Source: Candidatus Gastranaerophilales bacterium
GTDB lineage: Bacteria; Cyanobacteriota; Vampirovibrionia; Gastranaerophilales; Gastranaerophilaceae
DNA length: 42,353 bases
NCBI GenBank assembly: GCA_944325095.1
Contig: CALUYV010000008.1
Span: 1 to 42,353, forward strand
Reading direction: 5' to 3'
Below are positions 1 through 8,308 of this stretch, piece after piece (within the stretch, counting starts at the first letter, position 1; each line of letters begins with the position of its first letter). Position numbers and translations under genes: made by a program. The notes beneath the pieces are model-generated. The model made no database searches. It saw only the letters and a list, made by a program, of their open reading frames with translations, and had not been told where the DNA came from.

Positions 1-18
1 AATAAGGAGGAAAAGTAA
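1..18 (+). CDS. possible 3' end of an upstream gene (5 codons visible)
   Basis: The first 18 bases read as five sense codons (N-K-E-E-K) and TAA, and that TAA shares its last A with the ATG of the next gene (TAATG). The same TAATG junction occurs elsewhere in this window between genes that are certainly real (kdsD/kdsC, frr/cdsA, cdsA/rnc), and the ribosome binding site of the next gene lies inside these codons. I infer that an upstream gene is translationally coupled to the HNH gene. Only five codons are visible, so it could equally be untranslated leader. Confidence 0.35.
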   Translation, partial: NKEEK

Positions 19-656
19 TGGCAGGCAAATTTAGTAATATTACATTTGACATGGTTAAAAATGCCATAAAAAAACATGATAATATGAGTGAAAAAGAACT
101 CAAATGTTATGGCGATGTATCCAGAACTTACTTTTTATTGTATAACGATAAAATATATCCGCCTAAAAGGATAATCAGGCTTGCTCTGGATAAAACAACA
201 AAAGAACTTGCCAAAGACTTTGATTTTAATGCAATTGAAGCAAAGAATTATTTGCAAAATATCGGATTTGAAGTTTTAGGTGAAAAAAATAGTCGTTGTA
301 ATGATTCATCTAATGTGGATATTTCAGCAGTTGAAGGACTAAGATCAGAAAGTCAAGTTTTAAGAATTAAACGGAACCGCCAAATTGTCATTGATGCCAA
401 ACAAAAAAATAACTATACTTGTGAAATATGCGGGTTTAAATATAATGATAGCATTGTTCATGCGCATCATTTATTCCCTGTTTCAAAATTAGTAGGGAAA
501 ACAATTGTGAATTCAAAGGATTTAATTATCCTTTGTCCGAATTGTCATTCTATTGCACATTATTTGCTCAGACAGAGTTCTAAGTATGAAAAACGCAATA
601 ATTTAACAGAAGAAATTAAAAAGATTAATAAATCTATAAATTATAAAAATCAATAA
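18..656 (+). CDS. HNH endonuclease with ScoMcrA-like N-terminal head
   Basis: A 212-residue probable DNA endonuclease. The C-terminal half has a zinc-bound HNH (beta-beta-alpha-metal) module: C135-x2-C138, then H148-A-H150-H151, and C173-x2-C176-H177. The N-terminal 90 residues, with a Y-P-P-K-R-I-I-x-L-A segment and an ending N-I-G-F-E-V-L, resemble the small 'head' domain found in front of HNH domains in ScoMcrA-type modification-dependent enzymes and other restriction-like proteins; this is recognition by eye. The start follows a consensus AAGGAGG at 4-10 with 7-base spacing. The body is lysine- and asparagine-rich, like the genome. Function is inferred as restriction or defence; a homing or phage-borne HNH is possible. 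No methyltransferase partner is visible, but the gene may overlap one to its left. Confidence 0.85.
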   Translation: MAGKFSNITFDMVKNAIKKHDNMSEKELKCYGDVSRTYFLLYNDKIYPPKRIIRLALDKTTKELAKDFDFNAIEAKNYLQNIGFEVLGEKNSRCNDSSNVDISAVEGLRSESQVLRIKRNRQIVIDAKQKNNYTCEICGFKYNDSIVHAHHLFPVSKLVGKTIVNSKDLIILCPNCHSIAHYLLRQSSKYEKRNNLTEEIKKINKSINYKNQ

Positions 657-1068
657 ACTTTTTCTCTGTGTGAATTTAGAATCGAGTTCAGGGTGACAGA
701 ATGCACCTTCCCCTGATTGGGGAAGGTTGGGATGGGGAGTTTCCCGCAAGGGCTGTCTATTTCGGCATTCTGAACAGCGGAGCAAAGCGCAGCGTGATTC
801 AGAATCCCCTGCAAACCTCTGCTTTGGCGTCATACCAGACTTGATCTGGTATCCCCTACGAGTACAAATGGTGTTAAAAATATTCCGACCCTCGCATATG
901 TTCAACTATGCGATTCCGGGTCGCATTTGGATTATTCGGGATGTCGGAAAACTCATCGTTTCCCTCCACCTTACGGGCTTGGTTCGCATTCGCTCACTCA
1001 TCGCCCTACCGAAAATCCAACCGGAATGACCAAGAAACAACCGCCCCACTCTATTCATCTTAATATAC
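657..1068. repeat. non-coding GC-richer block of palindromic intergenic repeats
   Basis: About 410 bases without a convincing gene. It holds a series of inverted repeats: 705-713/719-727 (9-bp perfect stem, 5-base loop), 767-774/798-805 (ATTCTGAA/TTCAGAAT), 832-839/845-852 (ATACCAGA/TCTGGTAT, 5-base loop), and an outer pair 913-919/1021-1027 (ATTCCGG/CCGGAAT). The block is visibly GC-richer than the genes on both sides. Phrases such as the one around 831-855 look like dispersed intergenic palindromes known from alphaproteobacteria and other bacteria; that similarity is from memory. Open frames of about 100 codons on both strands here are arginine/proline-rich and are by-products of the palindromes. 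A short phrase at 8290-8303 resembles 687-701 and may be a fragment of the same family. Confidence 0.6.
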
Positions 1069-1104
1069 AAAAAGGCATTTGTTTAATTAAACAAATGCCT
1101 TTTT
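1069..1104 (-). terminator. strong terminator of the decarboxylase operon
   Basis: An unbroken 36-base self-complementary sequence: five A, GGCATTTGTTTAA, TTAAACAAATGCC, five T. It lies 20 bases past the oadB stop, so it should end minus-strand transcription; by symmetry it would also stop plus-strand transcription arriving from the HNH gene. Confidence 0.85.
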
Positions 1105-1123
1105 AATAAATAATTTACAGGTA

Positions 1124-2332
1124 TTAATGGCAAAGTGCCAGCAATACGCCTGCAGCAACGGCAGAACCGATAACGCCTGATACATTCGGCCCCATTGCGT
1201 GCATCAACAGGAAGTTTTGAGGATCAGCCTCCTGACCAACTTTGTTTGATACACGTGCTGCCATCGGAACTGCGGAAACCCCTGCAGAACCGATAAGCGG
1301 GTTGATTTTTGTTTTAGAAAACAGGTTCATAAGTTTTGCCATCAAAACACCGCCTGCTGTGGCAAGTGAAAATGCCATAATTCCCAAAAAGAGAATAAAC
1401 AGTGTCTGACCTGTTAAAAACTGGCTTGCTGAAAGTTTTGAACCGACTGTTAAGCCTAAGAATATTGTAACAATATTGATTAATGCGTTTTGCAAAGTGT
1501 CTGATAATCTTTCAACAACTCCGCATTCTCTGCATAAGTTACCGAAGCAGAACGCACCGACAAGCGGGCAGGCACTCGGTAAAAGTATAATACAAAGAAG
1601 CAGTACCATCAGAGGGAATACAATTTTTTCACGTTTTGAAACTTCTCTTAATTGTACCATTCTGATTTTTCTTTCAGCCTCGGTTGTCAATAGTTTCATA
1701 ATTGGCGGCTGAATTACAGGAACAAGTGCCATATATGAATATGCAGCAACCGCAATTGCTCCAAGAAGTTCAGGAGCTAATTTATTTGTTACATAAATAG
1801 ATGTAGGCCCGTCAGCACCGCCGATAATACCGATAGCACTAGCCTGTTGAATTGTAAATGGTTCCATGCCCATAGCGGTCATAACCGGTGCAAGTGCCAG
1901 TGCTAAAAGCAATGCGCCAAATATACCAAATTGAGCGGCACCGCCTAAAAGTGCGGTTTTAGGGTTTGCAATTAACGGCCCGAAGTCTGTCATTGCGCCA
2001 ACACCCATAAAGATAATCAACGGGAATATCCCTTTGTGAATACCTGCTTCAAATATAATTCCAAGGAAGCCTGCAGGGCCTGCAATTTCTTCCCCCGGCG
2101 GCATAGGAATATTCGATAATAATCCGCCGAATGCAATCGGAACCAGAAGTAATGGTTCAAATTGCTTTTTAATACCGAGCCACAACAGGAACAAGCAGAT
2201 TAAAATCATAATCCATTGTCCGTGCATGTGCAATACCTGCTCAAAACCTTTAAGTGCCGGATCCGGATCTAATACAAAGTTCATCAAACCTGTAGTATTC
2301 CAGAGTTCAATTAAACCGTCATGTATATTCAT
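1124..2332 (-). CDS. oadB: sodium-translocating decarboxylase, beta subunit (membrane carrier)
   Basis: A 402-residue polytopic membrane protein of the OadB/GcdB/MmdB family, the part of the pump that decarboxylates carboxybiotin and carries Na+ across the membrane. It shows the family hallmark G-G-A-D-G-P-T with D174 (equivalent to the essential Asp of the Klebsiella enzyme, by family knowledge), followed by a conserved Y-V-T-N-K-L-A-P stretch and the [14 protein letters not shown] segment. Hydrophobic helices cover most of its length, which is normal for the family. The start has AAGGAGG seven bases upstream, placed directly after the oadA stop. It is last in the gamma-alpha-beta operon and is followed by a strong terminator. 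The substrate could be oxaloacetate, methylmalonyl-CoA or glutaconyl-CoA; the neighbouring alpha subunit favours an oxaloacetate-type 2-oxoacid. Confidence 0.93.
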   Translation of the reverse strand: MNIHDGLIELWNTTGLMNFVLDPDPALKGFEQVLHMHGQWIMILICLFLLWLGIKKQFEPLLLVPIAFGGLLSNIPMPPGEEIAGPAGFLGIIFEAGIHKGIFPLIIFMGVGAMTDFGPLIANPKTALLGGAAQFGIFGALLLALALAPVMTAMGMEPFTIQQASAIGIIGGADGPTSIYVTNKLAPELLGAIAVAAYSYMALVPVIQPPIMKLLTTEAERKIRMVQLREVSKREKIVFPLMVLLLCIILLPSACPLVGAFCFGNLCRECGVVERLSDTLQNALINIVTIFLGLTVGSKLSASQFLTGQTLFILFLGIMAFSLATAGGVLMAKLMNLFSKTKINPLIGSAGVSAVPMAARVSNKVGQEADPQNFLLMHAMGPNVSGVIGSAVAAGVLLALCH

Positions 2333-2344
2333 AACCTATCCTCC

Positions 2345-4141
2345 TTAACCTACTACAGCCAAAGCCTGACCTGTAACAACCTTTTCACCCTGGGTAACAA
2401 GGATAGATTGAACGGTACCTGCTTTAGGTGCCTTAATTTCTATTTCCATTTTCATTGCTTCAAGCACAAGAATTACATCGCCTTCATTTACGGAGTCGCC
2501 TTCTGATGCTTCAATTCTCAAGACATTGCCCGGAACACCCGCAGTGACTTCTTCTCCTGAACCTGCTGCAGCATGTGCATGTTCAATACCTGCTTTAACA
2601 TCAAAGTCATAAGCCTGACCGTTAACGGTTGCTTTATCTCCGTTAAATGCGACAGCATATTTTTTGCCGTTAACTGTAACAGTGTATTCATTTGAATCAG
2701 AAGATACTGCAGCCGGTTTTCCAGCGGTTTTGTTAACAGAAACGGTACCTTTTCCTAATAAGAAATCAACACCTTTATCAACATTGCCGTCTTTACATGC
2801 TGCTGCAATAAACAGATTTTCATCGGTAACAGGCAGTCCTGCTGCTTTTAATCTTTCTTCTGCTGCTTTTAATCCTTTTTCAGGGTCTTTGTCATTTAAG
2901 TCAACAACTTTTTCTGTTGTCGGCATCAAACCTGTTTTTTCTTCTGCCCATTTTACAAGTTCCGGATCCGGTTCACAAGGAGTTTTTCCAAAGTAACCCA
3001 GGATCATCTTAGCATATCCCGGATTTGCTTTTTCCCAAGGATGATCGGATATTGCATTCAAGAAAGATTGCTGAGCATAGAATTGTGAAACAGGTGTAAC
3101 AGAAGTTCCAAAGCCGCCTCTTGCAACAACTTCTTTCATATTTTCGATTAATTTAGGAAATTTATCCAGCATACCCATATCTTTCAACTGGTTAACCGTT
3201 GTTGCGGTTGCACCGCCAGGTAACGGAGCCTGAATAAGAATAGGGTTAACAGCAAGAGAAATCGGAGAAATAGGATAATCCTTCATACATTCTTTGAAGA
3301 TTTCTTCTGTTTCCATAATTTTTCTTATATCTAAACCTAAATCGTAATCGGTGCCTTTTAAAGCATGCCACATAGAGATAATATCAGGCTGGCCAGTTCC
3401 GCCTGAAACAGGTTTCATCGCAAGGTCGATACCGTCAGCACCGCCTTCTAATGCAGCAAGATATGCAGCCAGACCTGTTCCTGCAGTTTCGTGAGAATGG
3501 AATCTGATATGAGCGTCAGATCCAAGAATTTCACGAGCCATTTTAACTGTTGCATATACTTTTCTAGGGTTTGAAGTTCCTGAGGCATCTTTGAATGCAA
3601 GACTGTCAAACGGAAGTCCTGAATCAAGAATATTTCTCAATACTCTTTCGTAAAATGCAACATCATGCGCACCTTCGCAGCCGTACGGCAATTCCATCAT
3701 TGTGATGGTTACTTCGTGCTGCATTCCGTGTTTTTTAATAGAATTTGCAGAATCAATCAGGTTGTTCACATCATTTAATGCGTCAAAGTTTCTTACAACA
3801 TTAACACCGTGTTTTGCAAACATTTTTGCGTGCAAATCAATTACATCACGAGGCTGAGAATTTAAACCTACAACATTAACTCCGCGGGCAAGCGATTGCA
3901 ATTTAACATCCGGACCGACTGCTTCTCTGATTTTGTCCATTGTTTCAAAAGCATTTTCGTTGCAGAAAAATATCGGTGCTTGAAATCTTGCGCCGCCTGC
4001 TGTTTCGAAATGTTTAATACCGGCATCTACTGCTGCTTTCAAGGCAGGGATAAAGTCCTCTACAAGAACTTTTGCCCCGTAAATTGATTGGAAACCATCT
4101 CTGAATGAGGTATCCATAACTTTAATAAGTTTTTTTCCCAT
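2345..4141 (-). CDS. oadA: oxaloacetate decarboxylase alpha subunit with C-terminal biotin domain
   Basis: A 598-residue biotin-dependent carboxyltransferase. N-terminal TIM-barrel domain with D-T-S-F-R-D-G-F-Q-S near residue 10, K184 in F-K-D-A-S-G (the lysine that is carbamylated in this family) and metal ligands H215 and H217 in F-H-S-H-E-T. A PYC/OadA conserved domain follows, then a linker and a biotinyl domain whose A-M-K-M motif puts the biotinylated lysine at K564, 34 residues from the end, the normal spacing. It transfers CO2 from oxaloacetate (or a related 2-oxoacid) to biotin, which the beta subunit then decarboxylates. The linker lacks the long Ala/Pro tract of some relatives. The N-terminal signature differs from the common D-T-T-L-R-D-G-Q-Q-S, so the exact substrate is less certain than the family. 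It lies between oadG (28 bases) and oadB (12 bases). Confidence 0.92.
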   Translation of the reverse strand: MGKKLIKVMDTSFRDGFQSIYGAKVLVEDFIPALKAAVDAGIKHFETAGGARFQAPIFFCNENAFETMDKIREAVGPDVKLQSLARGVNVVGLNSQPRDVIDLHAKMFAKHGVNVVRNFDALNDVNNLIDSANSIKKHGMQHEVTITMMELPYGCEGAHDVAFYERVLRNILDSGLPFDSLAFKDASGTSNPRKVYATVKMAREILGSDAHIRFHSHETAGTGLAAYLAALEGGADGIDLAMKPVSGGTGQPDIISMWHALKGTDYDLGLDIRKIMETEEIFKECMKDYPISPISLAVNPILIQAPLPGGATATTVNQLKDMGMLDKFPKLIENMKEVVARGGFGTSVTPVSQFYAQQSFLNAISDHPWEKANPGYAKMILGYFGKTPCEPDPELVKWAEEKTGLMPTTEKVVDLNDKDPEKGLKAAEERLKAAGLPVTDENLFIAAACKDGNVDKGVDFLLGKGTVSVNKTAGKPAAVSSDSNEYTVTVNGKKYAVAFNGDKATVNGQAYDFDVKAGIEHAHAAAGSGEEVTAGVPGNVLRIEASEGDSVNEGDVILVLEAMKMEIEIKAPKAGTVQSILVTQGEKVVTGQALAVVG

Positions 4142-4169
4142 ACTTTTAAGTCCTTTCTTATATCAAAAA

Positions 4170-4406
4170 CTAACTTCTGCCTGCTTTTACCGCTGCAATA
4201 GCAAGTGCAATTGCTTCATCAACATTTGCGCTGACTTTTTGCGCAGTATTTTTCACACCTTCAACCGTTTCCGGAAAAAGTCTGTTCAACTGGCGGACTG
4301 CACCTGTCATAACACCCATGAAGATAACAAGTATCATGAGGAATGACAGAACTACGCTCATCCCGATTCCGAGTAATTCTAACCCGTTTGCTAAATTTTC
4401 ATTCAT
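4170..4406 (-). CDS. oadG: decarboxylase gamma subunit (OadG family)
   Basis: A 78-residue protein with one N-terminal transmembrane helix (about residues 10-34) and a short, mostly polar tail, the form of OadG/MmdD small subunits that anchor and assemble the alpha and beta subunits. The order gamma-alpha-beta matches known oad operons. Its ATG overlaps the birA stop codon (ATGA), so it is probably translated by coupling. The tail does not have the clear metal-binding His cluster known from Klebsiella OadG, so the assignment rests on size, topology and place. Confidence 0.8.
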   Translation of the reverse strand: MNENLANGLELLGIGMSVVLSFLMILVIFMGVMTGAVRQLNRLFPETVEGVKNTAQKVSANVDEAIALAIAAVKAGRS

Positions 4407-5122
4407 AATATATCTCCTACTGTAAGTACAACTTCTTTATTTTCTGTATTAACAATGACAAGTTCTCCGTTGTCATTTATTGATTTTGCAAATCCTTCAA
4501 TTGTTTTATCAAAGATTTGGACACTTAGTTTATTGTTCAAAAAACAATTTCTTTTTATATAATCATTTTTTATAACCGGGAATCCGCCTTCCAAAAATCT
4601 ATCATAGTTTCTAAAAAATTCATCTGACAGTTTTTTCAAAAATTTTTCTTTATCAACAGAACGATTAATTTCCAGATTAAGCGAAGTTGCTATTTTATCA
4701 GGAATTGCATCTATCTCTTTTTGCTCTGCATTAAGATTTACGCCGATTCCGAGAATAATTCCTTTGGTCTTTTCTCCCATCATAACTGATTCAGCTAATA
4801 TTCCGGCTATTTTTTTGCCGTCAATTAAGACATCATTCGGCCATTTTATCTGAGGTTTCAGTTCATAAGTTTCAAGAACTTTGCACAAGCATACCGATAA
4901 ATACTGGGTTAAATTCGGATAATTTTCGGTATGTCCATACGGTTTTAGAACTATTGATAAAAAAAGATTTCCTTCCCCTAAATCAACCCATGAACGACTA
5001 AGCCTGCCACGGCCGGAAGTCTGTTTATTTGCGCTAATAAGGGTTTTATCTTCCAGAATATCAATTTTTGACTTTGCATAAGCATTTGTCGAATCAATAT
5101 TTTCCAGTTCTATAACTTTCAT
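4403..5122 (-). CDS. birA: biotin--[carboxylase] ligase, short form without HTH
   Basis: A 239-residue biotin protein ligase of the one-function type: there is no N-terminal winged-helix repressor domain. Catalytic signatures are S-T-N at 11-13, G37-R-G-R40 in the biotinyl-AMP loop, K93-W-P-N-D97, and a G-K-K-I-A-G-I-L-A-E stretch, followed by a small C-terminal SH3-like domain. It activates biotin with ATP and attaches it to the acceptor lysine, here most likely K564 of the neighbouring OadA. I chose the ATG at 5122: a longer frame back to 5164 adds 14 residues without family resemblance, and a GAGAGAG lies before 5122. The 59 bases to the upstream gene hold a TATAAT hexamer (5153-5158, minus) that could give a local promoter. 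It overlaps oadG by four bases. Confidence 0.92.
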   Translation of the reverse strand: MKVIELENIDSTNAYAKSKIDILEDKTLISANKQTSGRGRLSRSWVDLGEGNLFLSIVLKPYGHTENYPNLTQYLSVCLCKVLETYELKPQIKWPNDVLIDGKKIAGILAESVMMGEKTKGIILGIGVNLNAEQKEIDAIPDKIATSLNLEINRSVDKEKFLKKLSDEFFRNYDRFLEGGFPVIKNDYIKRNCFLNNKLSVQIFDKTIEGFAKSINDNGELVIVNTENKEVVLTVGDIL

Positions 5123-5181
5123 TTTCTCTCTCAGTGGACTATACACAAATCCATTATATAACAAACATAAATTATACGAAA

Positions 5182-6999
5182 TTAAACATTAATTTCCTGA
5201 TTTTTAAATTGCATTTCGTAAAGATGTTTATAATAGCCTTGAGGAATCCGCATCAATTCATCATGAGTTCCGAGTTCTACGAGTTCTCCTTCATTTATTA
5301 CTGCGATTCTGTCAGCATTATTAATTGTTGATAATCTGTGGGCAATCACAAAAACTGTTTTATTTTTAATAAGATTGTCCAGTGCTTTTTGAACAATTGC
5401 TTCCGACTCATTATCAAGGGCAGAAGTTGCTTCGTCAAGAATAACAATAGGAGCATCTTTTATCATTGCTCTTGCAATTGCAACTCTCTGTCTTTGTCCT
5501 CCGGATAAAGTTGTTCCTCTTTCTCCGACTTTTGTATCAACACCATCTTCAACCGTAGATAAAAATTCATCCAGATGAGCCATTTTTATTACATTCTGCA
5601 ATTCTTCTTCCGTTGCATTTTTATTGCCCATTAAAATGTTTTCTCGAATTGTTCCTGTGAATAAAAAGTTATCCTGAAAAACGAATGAAATATTATTTCG
5701 TAAAGATTTTATATCTATATTTTTTATATCAATTCCGTCAAATTTTATAGAGCCGCTTTTGATATCATAAAATCTTGGCAAAAGATTAACAATTGTACTT
5801 TTCCCGCCTCCTGAATTTCCGACAAGGGCAATAGTTTCACCTTTATTAACATGAAGTGAAAAATCTTTTAATACAGGTGTATCCGGTTCGTATTCAAAAA
5901 CAACATGCTCAAAATCAATGGCGTTTTTCAAATCATTCATCACAACAGGGTTTTCGCAGTTTTTAATATTCGGAACAAGATCAAATAATTCAAACACCCT
6001 GCCGAGTGCAACAAATGTAGTTTGAATATCCGTTAATGTTCTGCCTAAATCTTTAACCGGCTTATACAAAAGTAAAAGCGAAGTTACAAAAGAGGCAAAA
6101 CTTCCTGCCGTCATCTGTCCTGTGAGAATTAAATGATTCCCGTAAAACATTACAAGAGCAATACCTATAGAACATATAAAGTACATTATAGGCGACATCC
6201 AGCCGACTCGTTTTGTCAGCGATATGGTCAAATTAAATTGTTCTTTAATCTGTTTTTCAAATTTAGCATTTTGCGAATCTTGAAGGTTGTATGCCGTCAT
6301 AATTTTGTTGCCTGCAAATGTTTCATTAATATTTGTAGTCATACTTCCGCCGACAACCATTGTAGCGTTAGAAACTTTTTTAATTCTTTTTCTTATTAAA
6401 GTTACCGGTGTAATCGCAATTGCCATAATTCCGACCCCGATTATTGCGAGTTTCCAGGAGTTATACAAAAGCACTCCGACAAGTCCGACAATACCAAAAC
6501 TTGTCATTACAAATGTTTTTATTGTATTTATTATATTTTTTGATGCAGTTTCCGGATCGGTAAAAAACCTTGTCAAAACCAGACCCGAAGAATTTATATC
6601 ATAAAACACCGGATCAAGTGATGTTAGTTTTTTAAACAACTCAACTTTTAAAGAGTTAGATATTTTATTACCAGTCCAATCTGTTAAATAGTTATTTGAA
6701 TATCGTAAAAGCCCCTGAATAAGAGCAAAAGCAACAATAGCAAAAGGAATAGCAGTTGCAAGAACATTTTGTTCAATTGAAATTCCTGCGATTTTCCAGG
6801 TCTGACCGTTTATAACACAGTCCATATAAGGTTTCAGTGCAAAAGCTACAACCCCGTCAAGCAAGCCGAGCGGAATTGCAAGTAACATATTTAAAAGAAT
6901 TCTCGGCACATGCGGTTTTAAAAAAGGTGCAATCTTTTTTGACAAATAACCGTATCTGAAAGCATCTTTCGACACTGTGTTTTTTAATCTGTAATCCAT
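5182..6999 (-). CDS. MsbA-like ABC exporter (fused membrane and ATPase domains)
   Basis: A 605-residue half-transporter that would act as a homodimer in the inner membrane. Residues 25-340 hold the six-helix exporter domain; the ATPase domain has Walker A G394-N-S-G-G-G-K-S-T402, signature L498-S-G-G-Q502, a Walker B ending I-V-I-L-D-E-A-T and an H-loop I-A-H-R-L-S. The 'G-x-L-L-x-R-F...F' architecture and length match the lipid A/lipid exporter MsbA and its relatives; Kdo genes and mlaE elsewhere in the window make lipid A-core export plausible. Other type-1 exporters (drug, peptide) cannot be excluded from sequence alone. Start ATG is preceded by GGGAG and AAGG. It sits 53 bases after the hydrolase gene and 59 before birA. 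Confidence 0.85.
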   Translation of the reverse strand: MDYRLKNTVSKDAFRYGYLSKKIAPFLKPHVPRILLNMLLAIPLGLLDGVVAFALKPYMDCVINGQTWKIAGISIEQNVLATAIPFAIVAFALIQGLLRYSNNYLTDWTGNKISNSLKVELFKKLTSLDPVFYDINSSGLVLTRFFTDPETASKNIINTIKTFVMTSFGIVGLVGVLLYNSWKLAIIGVGIMAIAITPVTLIRKRIKKVSNATMVVGGSMTTNINETFAGNKIMTAYNLQDSQNAKFEKQIKEQFNLTISLTKRVGWMSPIMYFICSIGIALVMFYGNHLILTGQMTAGSFASFVTSLLLLYKPVKDLGRTLTDIQTTFVALGRVFELFDLVPNIKNCENPVVMNDLKNAIDFEHVVFEYEPDTPVLKDFSLHVNKGETIALVGNSGGGKSTIVNLLPRFYDIKSGSIKFDGIDIKNIDIKSLRNNISFVFQDNFLFTGTIRENILMGNKNATEEELQNVIKMAHLDEFLSTVEDGVDTKVGERGTTLSGGQRQRVAIARAMIKDAPIVILDEATSALDNESEAIVQKALDNLIKNKTVFVIAHRLSTINNADRIAVINEGELVELGTHDELMRIPQGYYKHLYEMQFKNQEINV

Positions 7000-7052
7000 A
7001 TAACCTTATACTCCCTATTCTATTTTTTCAGTATTACATAAAAATTGCGGTT

Positions 7053-8021
7053 TTACAAATCATCAAGAATCGATTTTATTGCGTTTATTTTGTTATCTTC
7101 CATCCTGTGCCCGCCGCCTTTTATTTTTGTATAAGATTTGAGATTAGGAATAATTGCAGCCACTTCATCAATTTTTGCCGTTTTGACATACCGGTCATTG
7201 CCGGTCTGCAAGATATATATGTCGGTTTTATTGTTTTTCAAATACTGGGTAATATCAAAAACTTTTTGATACTGTTCTTTAAAATTATACACATATTTAA
7301 TAAGACTCATCTCAAATTTGTATTTTTTTGGATGCATCATAACATTTCTGAGCCAGAATTCAAGAGAGTTCATAGGCGAAACCATAATTAAAAAAGAAGG
7401 TTTAATTTTATCTGAAACTTTTGCGCCGATATATGCGCCGAAACTATGACCGATTAATCCAATATTTTTGGCTCCGCTGTCCTTCAGGTATTTAATTGAT
7501 GCTGCAACATCCCGTGCTATATCTTCTTCCTGAATGTTTGCAGACGGCGGATTCTTTCCGTAGCCTCTGTAATCTATTGCAAGAACCCCGAATTTTGTTT
7601 TTGCAAGTTCTTTATATAAAGGCTGGTTATTTGTAATGTTTTGCGAAAAACCGTGTAAAAATAACACATAATCTTTGGAATTCTTTGGATTAATATCCCA
7701 GGCATTAATTTTCTCTTTCGGAGAAACCGCAATTTTTACATCCCTGATTAAAGGTGCAAGGTCTTTGTCTTTGGAAACATACGGTCTTTGAGAACCTCTT
7801 ATTGAAGTTTTATATGCTTTTTGTTTTAAATAATTTCGTATAAAAGCCTCAAAAAATGAAACTCCGGTAAAATTTACCTGCTGAGCCGGAGTATTCTTTA
7901 CAAAAGTATCGGGTTTTAACTCAAAAGCGTTTCTGCAGGTAACTTTACCTGCAGGATAATTACTATAAATATTTCCGCTGTGAAAGCGATTTTGTTGAAT
8001 ATTTGAAACTATCATCTCCAT
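7053..8021 (-). CDS. alpha/beta hydrolase with lineage-type N-terminal extension
   Basis: A 322-residue serine hydrolase of unknown substrate. From residue 100 it is an alpha/beta hydrolase: oxyanion H-G-F-S-Q-N after F-L, the D-Y-R-G-Y-G strand turn, nucleophile elbow G-H-S193-F-G, a candidate acid in Q-T-G-N-D-R, and a final G-G-G-H. The first ~60 residues are polar and carry V-N-F-T-G near residue 50, similar to short Phe-centred motifs near the N-termini of two other proteins in this window. There is no convincing signal peptide, so it is probably cytoplasmic or exported by an unknown route. Two ATGs (8021 and 8015) compete and neither has a good ribosome site. It is the first gene of the run leading to oadB, with an extended -10 element just upstream. 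Confidence 0.8.
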   Translation of the reverse strand: MEMIVSNIQQNRFHSGNIYSNYPAGKVTCRNAFELKPDTFVKNTPAQQVNFTGVSFFEAFIRNYLKQKAYKTSIRGSQRPYVSKDKDLAPLIRDVKIAVSPKEKINAWDINPKNSKDYVLFLHGFSQNITNNQPLYKELAKTKFGVLAIDYRGYGKNPPSANIQEEDIARDVAASIKYLKDSGAKNIGLIGHSFGAYIGAKVSDKIKPSFLIMVSPMNSLEFWLRNVMMHPKKYKFEMSLIKYVYNFKEQYQKVFDITQYLKNNKTDIYILQTGNDRYVKTAKIDEVAAIIPNLKSYTKIKGGGHRMEDNKINAIKSILDDL

Positions 8022-8039
8022 ATCCCCGGATTCAAACTT

Positions 8040-8045
8040 ATTTTA
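8040..8045 (-). promoter_or_regulatory. candidate extended -10 promoter for the hydrolase-to-oadB run
   Basis: Read on the minus strand, TG-C-TAAAAT forms an extended -10 element about 19 bases before the hydrolase start. The -35 region is AT-rich without a good hexamer. It overlaps the spacer in front of the divergent tRNA promoter. Confidence 0.35.
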
Positions 8046-8056
8046 GCATAAAAATA

Positions 8057-8085
8057 TTGACAAAAAGAATTGATTATTGTAACCT
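8057..8085 (+). promoter_or_regulatory. candidate promoter of tRNA-Leu
   Basis: A perfect TTGACA (8057-8062) followed after 17 bases by TAACCT (8080-8085), a weak -10. Initiation would fall near 8092, about 33 bases before the tRNA. The strong -35 and correct spacing support it; the -10 does not. Confidence 0.45.
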
Positions 8086-8124
8086 GAACTTACCCGGTTT
8101 CTCATTAAACGAGAAAAACCGCAC

Positions 8125-8206
8125 GGGCGTGTGGTGGAATGGTAGACACGCTAGTCTTAGGAACTAGTGCGCAAGCATGGGAGTTCGAGTCTCTTCACGC
8201 CCACCA
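8125..8206 (+). tRNA. tRNA-Leu (anticodon UAG)
   Basis: An 82-base class II tRNA with encoded CCA. Acceptor stem GGGCGTG (8125-8131) pairs with CACGCCC (8196-8202), discriminator A8203, then CCA. The anticodon arm CTAGT/ACTAG (8151-8155, 8163-8167) encloses C-T-TAG-G-A, giving anticodon UAG for CUN leucine codons. A short variable arm and a T arm with TTCGAGT loop follow. It is alone on the plus strand between two minus-strand genes and has its own terminator. Confidence 0.96.
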
Positions 8207-8215
8207 TTTATAAAT

Positions 8216-8238
8216 AAGAGCCTTCAATGGCTCTTTTT
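8216..8238 (+). terminator. terminator of tRNA-Leu
   Basis: AAGAGCC and GGCTCTT form a 7-bp stem with a 6-base loop, followed by T residues, ten bases after the tRNA CCA end. On the minus strand it could also end transcription from the FAD oxidase gene. Confidence 0.8.
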
Positions 8239-8308
8239 CAGTATGTTTTCAGGCTCCAGTCAGTCTTGCGGTTTGTGAAATTTTATAAATTCAGGGTGGC
8301 AATGATAT

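Noticed and set aside
727..1029. Open frame of 100 codons on the plus strand (and a similar one on the minus strand at 603-905)
   Set aside because: They lie over the palindromic repeats, have odd Arg/Pro/Ser/Ile composition unlike the genome's Lys/Asn-rich proteins, and lack ribosome sites.
657..1068. Insertion sequence or integrase remnant near the HNH gene
   Set aside because: No transposase or integrase fragment and no target duplication could be seen; only palindromes.
8022..8124. T-box or other riboswitch in front of the tRNA or hydrolase gene
   Set aside because: No T-box sequence, specifier stem or riboswitch-like fold is visible in the short spacer.
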